From JAZLGI01 sp045616225 (GTDB lineage: Bacteria > Spirochaetota > Spirochaetia > Sphaerochaetales > Sphaerochaetaceae): a stretch of 25,186 nt of DNA. This document shows, piece after piece, positions 15,242 to 21,738 of the stretch. A program made the translations under genes and the position numbers. Location of the stretch: assembly GCA_045616225.1 (NCBI GenBank), contig JAZLGI010000023.1:1-25186 (forward strand). The letters run 5' to 3'. Under the pieces are notes generated by a model. The model was not told the origin of the DNA and ran no database searches. It saw only the letters and a list, made by a program, of their open reading frames with translations. Each line of letters opens with the position of its first letter. The first letter of the stretch is position 1.

Positions 15242-16213
15242 TTATTTTTTTTGTCCAGTGCTCAATTTTTTGATTTCAAGGAAGTATTCAAGTGGACTTG
15301 CAAAATTATCTGGAAACGGCTGATCTCTTCTGAAATCAGGAATCCAAAGAATTTCATTATCTTCCCTTTCCTGGATAAATCCGTCTATCCCAAGCTCATC
15401 AAGTTTATCACAAAGTTTCTCATATTCACTGTCAGATATCTTCTCAAAACCCGGATTTTCCAAAGGCGGAACAAACTGAGTCATTAAACTCAACTTTGTA
15501 TTGTCCTTTAAATTATCTGCATACCATTCAAGAAATTCCATTGTCTTATTTACAGTACCGGGGAAAACCAAATGCCGTATCAAAGCCCCTGAAAGATTGT
15601 CCAAGTCTGTTGTTTTGATTCGGCTTTTGATAAATTTAGCTACAGGTAGAATTGCAGAAGAGTACTTTTCAAGCCCGCAGAATTTTGAGGCAACCGTGCT
15701 GTCCAGGGTTTTTATATCCAAAAGATACAAATCTATGTAGGGATCTATCATCCTCAATACATCAGCAGTCTCATAACCGGAGGAATTCCAGACTGTCTTT
15801 AATGACAATCCCTTGCTTCTGGCAATTTTAATGGCCTCTATGATAGAAGGGACAAAATGTGTTCCTGTAACAAAATTAATGCTGGCAGCTCTTGCTTTCT
15901 GAAGTTCCAACATCAATTCAGAAAGCTGTTCAACACTTAATTCAGTTCCTTTTATATTATTTGAAGAGAACCCTCCGGAAATCTGATAATTCTGACAATA
16001 TCTGCAATGAAGAGGACAGCCCCAGAAAAAAATCATTCCACTGCCGAATTCACCGCTTATTGGAGGTTCCTCTCCCTTATGAAGCCCGCTCCAGGCAACA
16101 AAAACTTTATCTGTTTGACCGCAACGTCCCAACTGTCCTTTGGTTCTGTCCACATGACAGAGGTTTGGACATAGAGTACAATCTCTGTAAAGTTCTGTTT
16201 TTTCAAATTCCAT
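15242..16213 (-). CDS. PflX-like (COG1313) radical SAM protein
   Basis: Radical SAM Fe-S protein related to pyruvate formate-lyase activating enzymes. Residues CTLCPNLC, then GRCG near the N-terminus, are a Cys-rich segment typical of the COG1313 PflX group. The radical SAM motif FWGCPLHCRYC supplies CxxxCxxC. The substrate is unknown for this group. The frame opens with a TTG at 16240, but the ATG at 16213 (323 residues) fits the family start better; neither has a clear Shine-Dalgarno. It is divergent from the patatin gene and followed closely by the lipoprotein gene. An activating role for a glycyl-radical enzyme would be a guess. Confidence 0.87.
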   Translation of the reverse strand: MEFEKTELYRDCTLCPNLCHVDRTKGQLGRCGQTDKVFVAWSGLHKGEEPPISGEFGSGMIFFWGCPLHCRYCQNYQISGGFSSNNIKGTELSVEQLSELMLELQKARAASINFVTGTHFVPSIIEAIKIARSKGLSLKTVWNSSGYETADVLRMIDPYIDLYLLDIKTLDSTVASKFCGLEKYSSAILPVAKFIKSRIKTTDLDNLSGALIRHLVFPGTVNKTMEFLEWYADNLKDNTKLSLMTQFVPPLENPGFEKISDSEYEKLCDKLDELGIDGFIQEREDNEILWIPDFRRDQPFPDNFASPLEYFLEIKKLSTGQKK

Positions 16214-16254
16214 GTTGACGATTTTGAATAATTGATTCAAATTTTACAAGTAGC

Positions 16255-17271
16255 ATGAAACTTTGGACAACATTTCTTAACAGAAAAAATAAGACTCAGG
16301 CTCCGGCTCAGGTTCAAACTCCGGAAAAATACATTCTGTGCATAGATGGCGGAGGAATGAGAGGCATCATTCCTGTAGTAATTCTTCAAAAACTTGAAGA
16401 ACTAATCAGACAAGCCGGTGGACAGAAGAATTTTGCCTCTTATTTTGATTTAATTGCAGGAACCTCAACAGGAGGTCTTATTGCACTTGCAATAACATGT
16501 CCCACTACTCTTACACAGGAAAAAGTTTCAGACGGATGGCAGACAAGTCTCAAAGAAATAGAAAAAATATATCTGACAAAAGGAGAAGAAATTTTCACCA
16601 GAAACAGAGGTGACTTTTTGGGTCTGTCACAAGTTGCAACAAACAAATACTCTAAAGACGGCATAGAAAAACTTCTATACGAATGGTTTGATCAGTCTCT
16701 CATGAAAGAATCTGTTACTCCTGTCATGGTAAGCACCTATGATCTTTCAAGAGGAAGTCACTTTGGAATAAGTAGCATGGACACTCCTGATTTTCCGGTG
16801 AGAATTGCCGCAAGGGCAACGTCTGCTGCTCCAACTTATTTTGCTCCTGTAAAAACAGATAATGCACTTCTTGTAGACGGAGGAGTCATTTCCAACAATC
16901 CTTCACTGTATGCTTATGCAAAAGCAAAGGAAATGTTTCCAACCTGTCCCAAGTTCCACATCATTTCCATAAGTACCGGTGCCGTTTCGCATACAATGGA
17001 AGAACATGAAACTTCAGGACTTCTCAACTGGATAGACAAAGTTGTTCCAATGTATTCAACAGCACAAAAAAGTACATGTGACTTTGTAGTTTCTGCTCTT
17101 TCAGATGTAGACTATTTAAGAATTGACAGGGAAATGAACACAAATATAAAAATGGATGAAACAAATCCTTATATTCTCAATTCCTTAAAAACTTTTGGAG
17201 AATCCGTTGCAAAAGAATACGAGGACCGTTTAAAGGTCCTCGCAAATGAACTTGTAGTTTGTAACAGGTAA
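16255..17271 (+). CDS. Patatin-like phospholipase
   Basis: Serine acyl hydrolase of the patatin family, 338 residues. All landmarks are intact: oxyanion-hole loop DGGGMRG (31-37), nucleophile elbow GTSTGG with Ser71 (69-74), and the catalytic Asp in DGG (208-210). This predicts lipid acyl hydrolase or phospholipase A activity. No signal peptide is seen, so the protein is probably cytoplasmic or delivered by an unseen route. Ribosome-binding signals are weak. An 8-bp hairpin lies in its last codons (17220-17242). It is convergent with hexokinase and divergent from the radical SAM gene. Confidence 0.93.
   Translation: MKLWTTFLNRKNKTQAPAQVQTPEKYILCIDGGGMRGIIPVVILQKLEELIRQAGGQKNFASYFDLIAGTSTGGLIALAITCPTTLTQEKVSDGWQTSLKEIEKIYLTKGEEIFTRNRGDFLGLSQVATNKYSKDGIEKLLYEWFDQSLMKESVTPVMVSTYDLSRGSHFGISSMDTPDFPVRIAARATSAAPTYFAPVKTDNALLVDGGVISNNPSLYAYAKAKEMFPTCPKFHIISISTGAVSHTMEEHETSGLLNWIDKVVPMYSTAQKSTCDFVVSALSDVDYLRIDREMNTNIKMDETNPYILNSLKTFGESVAKEYEDRLKVLANELVVCNR
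17209..17242 (-). terminator. Possible hexokinase terminator inside the patatin 3' end
   Basis: CGAGGACC (17220-17227) and GGTCCTCG (17235-17242) pair over 8 bp with a 7-nt loop. On the minus strand it lies about 50 nt beyond the hexokinase stop and is followed by TATTCTTTTG, moderately U-rich. On the + strand no T-run follows. It would make the two convergent transcripts overlap. Confidence 0.4.
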
Positions 17272-17272
17272 A

Positions 17273-17304
17273 ACTCAAAGACTCAAAGACTCAAATACTC
17301 AAAG
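17273..17304. repeat. 8-bp tandem repeat, four copies
   Basis: ACTCAAAG is repeated four times head to tail (17273-17280, 17281-17288, 17289-17296 with one mismatch, 17297-17304). It begins 2 bp after the patatin stop and runs across the hexokinase stop (17291-17293), so the last hexokinase codons are made of repeat. The unit is not a multiple of three, so slippage could alter the final residues of hexokinase. Confidence 0.85.
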
Positions 17305-18577
17305 CCCCAATTGCAGATCCAATCGTAGGAGAACTGTCTATCTGGGTAATCTCTACCTTTCTTCCCTTTTTCTTCATAAAGTCAAACAAATACTTCTCCG
17401 TAAACTCTCTGAGATGTTCTGTCTTGTAGTATGTAGAACCGTCTGCGTTTATAAGAACAGGCTTTGTTTTGCCAAAATCAGTTGCCAGAACAACAGCTGA
17501 AAGATTAATTGCCGTAAGGCAGGCACTTCTCTCTATGTGGGCAGTAAGAATGTCCGTAAGTGTCTGAGCATCTGTTTCATTATGTGCAACACAGTCATTA
17601 AGCGGAGTTTCCCGTTTTTCAAGGAAGTTGCTCATTTGAATTGTGTTAATGTCGTCAAGTTTTGCAAATTCCATGGCAAAATGCTCTGAGAACAGCCCCT
17701 CTTCCACTGCTTTTTTAATAATAAAATAACTGAGTTTACCAAGGTAAGCTCCGCTTATCATTTTTTCAAAACGGTATTTTTCCGGGTCTTTCGTTGATTT
17801 GCAGAAAGCATCATCTATATCTCCAAGAGCCAAATCCATATTGCCGCTCTCTACATTAATAATCTGGTATCCTTCTTTTGAAAATGAATCAGGAAGTTTG
17901 CCAATGTTTGAATTTTTCTCCACATAGGCAGTGTTCGTTCCGGTTCCTAATATAAAACCTATACAAGAGTCATATTTATTATTGAGATTTTGTGCCTGAC
18001 CTGCCAAAAGAGTTGTTACTGTATCATTTAAGATAATTACCTTCTTCTGGGATACGTCATAACCTCTTCTCTTAAACTCTGCCAAAAGGTTTTCACCCAA
18101 GCACTTTCCTATAACTTCAGGAGCTTTTATCTCTTTGCTGAAAACAATTGGAATTCCGTCATGATTAGACAAAATTTCTGCAGCATAGGAAAAACAAAAA
18201 CCAATCTTATTGCTTTTGTCTATTAAGCGTTCTGTTTCATCTGCAAGAATAGAGAAAAACTCCTTTGCAGAAACTTCGCTTTCTATTCCCGGCATACTTC
18301 TCTTCTTTAAATCTTCTATAGACGGTTTCAAAGAAGAATCAAAACTAACCAAACAAGTTCTGAAATTTGTTCCGCCGGCATCAATTACTATTACCTTTTC
18401 ACCTTCTTTTACCTTGAAATCCGGTGAACAATAACTTGGAATCATTGGAAGGCAACTTTTTCTTCCTGCAAGCCCTTCTTTCATAGAAAAAATAAATTTA
18501 TCACAACACTCTTCCATATCTATCTGTTGTGCCAGAAGATTATGCTTCTCAAGAAAAGAGAATACACTGTCTCTCAT
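17291..18577 (-). CDS. hxk: Hexokinase, eukaryote-like family
   Basis: ATP-dependent hexose kinase feeding glycolysis, 428 residues, the size of a single eukaryote-type hexokinase unit and longer than bacterial ROK or Glk glucokinases. Landmarks are the phosphate-1 loop DAGGTNFR (66-73), NDTVTTL with the catalytic Asp (184-190) and the phosphate-2 loop GTGTN (211-215), with a C-terminal adenosine segment near GSAIGAL. Spirochaetes such as T. pallidum are known to carry hexokinases of this kind. GGGAG lies 6 nt before the ATG. It starts 12 bp after the stop of the exported-protein gene. Its last codons are part of an 8-bp tandem repeat. Confidence 0.9.
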   Translation of the reverse strand: MRDSVFSFLEKHNLLAQQIDMEECCDKFIFSMKEGLAGRKSCLPMIPSYCSPDFKVKEGEKVIVIDAGGTNFRTCLVSFDSSLKPSIEDLKKRSMPGIESEVSAKEFFSILADETERLIDKSNKIGFCFSYAAEILSNHDGIPIVFSKEIKAPEVIGKCLGENLLAEFKRRGYDVSQKKVIILNDTVTTLLAGQAQNLNNKYDSCIGFILGTGTNTAYVEKNSNIGKLPDSFSKEGYQIINVESGNMDLALGDIDDAFCKSTKDPEKYRFEKMISGAYLGKLSYFIIKKAVEEGLFSEHFAMEFAKLDDINTIQMSNFLEKRETPLNDCVAHNETDAQTLTDILTAHIERSACLTAINLSAVVLATDFGKTKPVLINADGSTYYKTEHLREFTEKYLFDFMKKKGRKVEITQIDSSPTIGSAIGALSI

Positions 18578-18589
18578 ATTAAACTCCCA

Positions 18590-19246
18590 TTAAACATAAA
18601 AACTAAGACCATATACATTTTGCCCGTTTACAGTAAAATCCTCATTTGGTTCTATCACTATTTTATTTTCCGAATCAACAAAAATACTGACTTTTCCATA
18701 TAAGGAAACAGGTTTTTTCACTTTTTGTCCGTATATGCTTATATCTATGTCCAAAACTATTTCTTCTGATTCAATTTGTTTCTTCAATCCCAAATTGTAC
18801 AAAGACTGCAATGAAAGGCTTTCCGGATAGTTAAATAAGACACTTCCATTGACCAGATAATCATTTGGCTCATAATCTCTTGAAACCAAAGAAAGATATA
18901 CAGCAGTTGTTATAGGATCTGTTGCAGCTTTGCTGACCATTGCAAAAAAAGAACTATTATGGGCTTTACCCATTGAAATCATAATGTCATGCGGATCTGC
19001 AATGAAAAAGGAAATTCTGGAAGGAAGCCTTTTTTCTTCATCCAAAGCTACAGATGTACTGGGAAGATCCAGAGCTTTCTTCGAACTGCTTGTTACAAAT
19101 GCAGAAGAAAGGCAATCTGTCAAAACAGTAATCGCTTTCTCAATTTCACTGCTTCCTACTCCGCCAAAAGTTTCTGTATCATAAGCAAATACAAACCCAA
19201 CTGCGAAGAAAAAGATAATGAGAAGAAAAATAACCTTCGGTTTCAT
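18590..19246 (-). CDS. Exported protein of unknown function
   Basis: A protein of 218 residues (219 if the GTG at 19249 is used) that I do not recognise. A clear signal peptide (KPKVIFLLIIFFFAVGFVFA, then YDTE) is consistent with cleavage after the FVFA segment, so a periplasmic location is inferred. The mature part is about 195 residues with a Ser-rich patch (SSAFVTSSSKK) and a beta-rich end; there is no lipobox cysteine. It is followed by hexokinase after 12 bp, so the two are likely co-transcribed, but a shared role is not evident. A weak promoter candidate lies just upstream. Confidence 0.8.
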   Translation of the reverse strand: MKPKVIFLLIIFFFAVGFVFAYDTETFGGVGSSEIEKAITVLTDCLSSAFVTSSSKKALDLPSTSVALDEEKRLPSRISFFIADPHDIMISMGKAHNSSFFAMVSKAATDPITTAVYLSLVSRDYEPNDYLVNGSVLFNYPESLSLQSLYNLGLKKQIESEEIVLDIDISIYGQKVKKPVSLYGKVSIFVDSENKIVIEPNEDFTVNGQNVYGLSFYV

Positions 19247-19254
19247 CACTTAAA

Positions 19255-19284
19255 ATGATAAACTCTGTATTAAGCCGTTTTCAA
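19255..19284 (-). promoter_or_regulatory. Weak promoter candidate for the exported protein and hexokinase
   Basis: On the minus strand TTGAAA (19284-19279) and TATCAT (19260-19255) are spaced 18 bp, each 5 of 6 to consensus. Transcription would begin near 19248, only a few bases before the ATG at 19246. That would give an almost leaderless mRNA, matching the lack of a good Shine-Dalgarno there. Confidence 0.3.
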
Positions 19285-19380
19285 GAAAATTTTAAATTCT
19301 CACATGCTTTTGCAACTTTTGCACCTTTGCAATGTCTTATGTCAAAGCTCTTGCATTTAGTTTTTGCAATTAAACCCTTA

Positions 19381-20181
19381 TCACAACAGAAAAGTGTTTA
19401 TTAGAAGATCTACATATCTGGTTTTCAAAGGATGCATGGAACTCTCTGTTGAAATTATAAGATTCTTTCCGGGAATAATCCCGTATTCTGCATATTTTTC
19501 AATCCTGCTTTGAGCACCGGCACAATACTGTGGATTATCCATCATACCAAAATGTTCCCAGTAGTATTCCTTGCCGTTTTTTTTGTTTAAAACAAGAAAA
19601 TCCGGGAAATAATATGTGGCTTCAATTAACAAAGGGTATTCATACTTGTACGGGATATTCATAAAATCCAATCTGTCTGCAATAATCAATTCACTTTTGG
19701 ACCTGACATAAACCCCACTTCTGGTAATGAACGTAGAATCTTGTGTACCTCCTTTCTTAAAGCCTTCTTTACTTTTCCAGTCATCAATAGACTTTTGGCT
19801 CATTTCTGCAAAGCAAGGTTCTATTAAATGACGCTTTTCCTCAGGAATCTCAAAAAAAACAGCTTCCGGTTCAGATGTCCTTTCAAGTTCTTTAAGTGTT
19901 TTTGCCAGAACCTTGCTCTCTTTTTCGGTCTCTTTTCTTAATATTTTGTAGTAGTTTCTCTCTTCCAGAGAACGAATAAGGTCTTCGTTCTTCTTTGAAA
20001 TGTACTTCTCAGGTTCTGAGGTCCCTTCTTTCTTACTGTAATACTGAACTGTATTCTTTGACTTTCTTGTAACTAAATTAAATTTCTCCAGTTCTCCCAG
20101 TCTTTTATCCGCTGTTTTCATTAGTCTTTGCAGTTGCTCCAACCTTTCAGACAATAATTGCATTGTTCCACGTTTGTTCAT
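19381..20181 (-). CDS. Candidate PD-(D/E)XK-like nuclease with coiled-coil N-terminus
   Basis: A 266-residue cytoplasmic protein. Residues about 1-105 are charged and helical, probably coiled-coil. From about 155 a nuclease-like pattern appears: VRSKSE (E164), then YFPDFLV (D194), then EYYWEH (E209, H210). This order, E...PDF...ExxxEH, matches the PD-(D/E)XK fold in layout, with Trp-Glu-His where Lys is usual. Activity is therefore plausible but unproven. No restriction-modification partner is adjacent. Start 20181 (or ATG 20163, with GGA upstream) is uncertain. It is divergent from sbcB across an inverted repeat. The 131-bp gap between this gene and the exported-protein gene holds nothing I can name. 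Confidence 0.7.
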   Translation of the reverse strand: MNKRGTMQLLSERLEQLQRLMKTADKRLGELEKFNLVTRKSKNTVQYYSKKEGTSEPEKYISKKNEDLIRSLEERNYYKILRKETEKESKVLAKTLKELERTSEPEAVFFEIPEEKRHLIEPCFAEMSQKSIDDWKSKEGFKKGGTQDSTFITRSGVYVRSKSELIIADRLDFMNIPYKYEYPLLIEATYYFPDFLVLNKKNGKEYYWEHFGMMDNPQYCAGAQSRIEKYAEYGIIPGKNLIISTESSMHPLKTRYVDLLINTFLL

Positions 20182-20199
20182 ACTTAGACTCTAAAATGC

Positions 20200-20242
20200 A
20201 ATTACCACATTTTCAAGTATTTTTTAAGTTTTTGTGGTAATT
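20200..20242. promoter_or_regulatory. Inverted repeat between the divergent nuclease-like gene and sbcB
   Basis: AATTACCACA (20200-20209) and TGTGGTAATT (20233-20242) are perfect 10-bp inverted arms separated by 23 bp, so the arm centres are 33 bp apart, about three helical turns. It lies 18 bp before one start and about 75 bp before the other. It could be a two-site operator for both genes or a weak hairpin. There is no T-tract. Confidence 0.45.
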
Positions 20243-20282
20243 TTACCCCATTTTTTAGCAAGTTTTGCGTTTTATGTTTATT

Positions 20283-20310
20283 TTGAATTCTTAAAGACTT
20301 GTGTTAAAAT
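20283..20310 (+). promoter_or_regulatory. Candidate promoter for sbcB
   Basis: TTGAAT (20283-20288) and TAAAAT (20305-20310) are spaced 16 bp. Transcription would start at about 20317, which is the A of the sbcB ATG. No Shine-Dalgarno is present, so a leaderless mRNA is possible. By-eye evidence only. Confidence 0.35.
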
Positions 20311-20316
20311 TAAAGC

Positions 20317-21738
20317 ATGAGAAAACCTGACAGTTTCTTTTGGTATGATTTGGAAACATTTGGACTCAACCCTTTCTATGACAGAATTGCTCAGTTTGCA
20401 GGGCAACGAACAGACACAGACCTGAATCCAATAGGAGAACCTGTCATTCTCTATTGCCGTCTTTCTGCAGATTACATTCCTGACCCGGGAGCCTGTATGG
20501 TAACCGGAATCACCCCGCAGGAAGTAAAGCAAAAAGGAATACCAGAAAGTGAATTCATAGAAAGAATCAACAGACTGTTCAGTGTCCAAGGTACCTGTGT
20601 CTGCGGTTTCAATACCATGAAATTTGATGATGAGTTCATAAGAAATGCCCTGTATAGAAATTTCATAGACCCTTACGAGAGAGAATGGAGAAACGGTTGT
20701 TCCAGGTGGGACATTATTGACCTTGTCAGAGCATGCCACGACTTCAGACCACAGGGAATAATCTGGCCTCAAGCAAAAGACAACGGAAATCCGGAATTCA
20801 GACTTACAGAACTTACCCGTGCCAACAACATAGACCAAACAGGCGCCCATGATGCTATGGTAGATGTAAATGCCACAATTGCAGTGGCAAAGCTAATAAA
20901 GGAAAAACAGCCAAAGCTTTTTGACCACTACCTTAACCTCAGAAGCAAGATAGAAGTGAAAAATATTATAGATCCGCAGGGCGCTCCAAAACCGCTTTTG
21001 CATACGAATACAATATTCACCAACCCAAGCGGATGCACTGCAATGATTGTTCCTATCTCTCCTAAGATTAATCAGGACAACAGTATGCTTTGCTTTAACC
21101 TTGCAGAAGACCCTTCTATACTTCTTACATCTGAAGGAGATGATATATACAAAGCAAAAGGTCTATTCAAAATATCAATAAACAAAAGTCCGTTCTTGGC
21201 ACCTCTTAATGCTTTAAAAACAAATGACTATGAAAGACTTGGCATAAACTATAATCTGGGAATGGAACACTACAAACAAATTGTTGCAAACAGGACAAAA
21301 CTTTTGACAAAGTTCAGAGAGAACCCCGGAGAAGAATATGAAACTTCAGATGATCCGGATTTTGCCATTTACAGCAAGTTCTTTACAGACCATGACAAAA
21401 GATTATTTGAAACAATAAGAATTACACCTCCACAGCAAAGACTAAATCTCAACTTGAACTTTGAAGATTCAAGATGCAAGACAATGTTGTTCAGGCATGT
21501 TTGCAGAAACTACCCAGAGCTTTTAGATGAAAAAACGCTCACTTTATGGAAGGAATTTGCCTCTTCACGTCTTCTGTGTCCTCCGGGAGACCCAATTAAC
21601 GACATTTATTTTGTAGAACGCAAGATTCAGGAAAAAACAAAAGACGAAACAATTTCCCAAAAACAAAAAGACACACTTATGTTACTGGACAACTACCTGA
21701 AAAGCCTCAGACGTTATCTTGGACTTCAGCAATGCTGA
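20317..21738 (+). CDS. sbcB: Exonuclease I (3'-5' single-stranded DNA exonuclease)
   Basis: DEDDh exonuclease that digests single-stranded DNA 3' to 5'. Its 473 residues match E. coli ExoI (475). The catalytic set is visible: YDLET (D11, E13), the second Asp in TMKFDDEF (104 or 105), and HDAMVD (H178, D183). An SH3-like and helical C-terminal part follow. In the best-studied bacteria ExoI binds the Ssb tail tip, but the ssb in this window lacks that tip. Its last 32 bp overlap the end of the molybdenum hydroxylase gene on the other strand. No Shine-Dalgarno is seen before the ATG. Confidence 0.95.
   Translation: MRKPDSFFWYDLETFGLNPFYDRIAQFAGQRTDTDLNPIGEPVILYCRLSADYIPDPGACMVTGITPQEVKQKGIPESEFIERINRLFSVQGTCVCGFNTMKFDDEFIRNALYRNFIDPYEREWRNGCSRWDIIDLVRACHDFRPQGIIWPQAKDNGNPEFRLTELTRANNIDQTGAHDAMVDVNATIAVAKLIKEKQPKLFDHYLNLRSKIEVKNIIDPQGAPKPLLHTNTIFTNPSGCTAMIVPISPKINQDNSMLCFNLAEDPSILLTSEGDDIYKAKGLFKISINKSPFLAPLNALKTNDYERLGINYNLGMEHYKQIVANRTKLLTKFRENPGEEYETSDDPDFAIYSKFFTDHDKRLFETIRITPPQQRLNLNLNFEDSRCKTMLFRHVCRNYPELLDEKTLTLWKEFASSRLLCPPGDPINDIYFVERKIQEKTKDETISQKQKDTLMLLDNYLKSLRRYLGLQQC

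Noticed and set aside
20278..20850. 190-residue minus-strand open frame opposite the start of sbcB
   Set aside because: It is antisense to the conserved exonuclease catalytic domain and has no ribosome-binding site or family resemblance.
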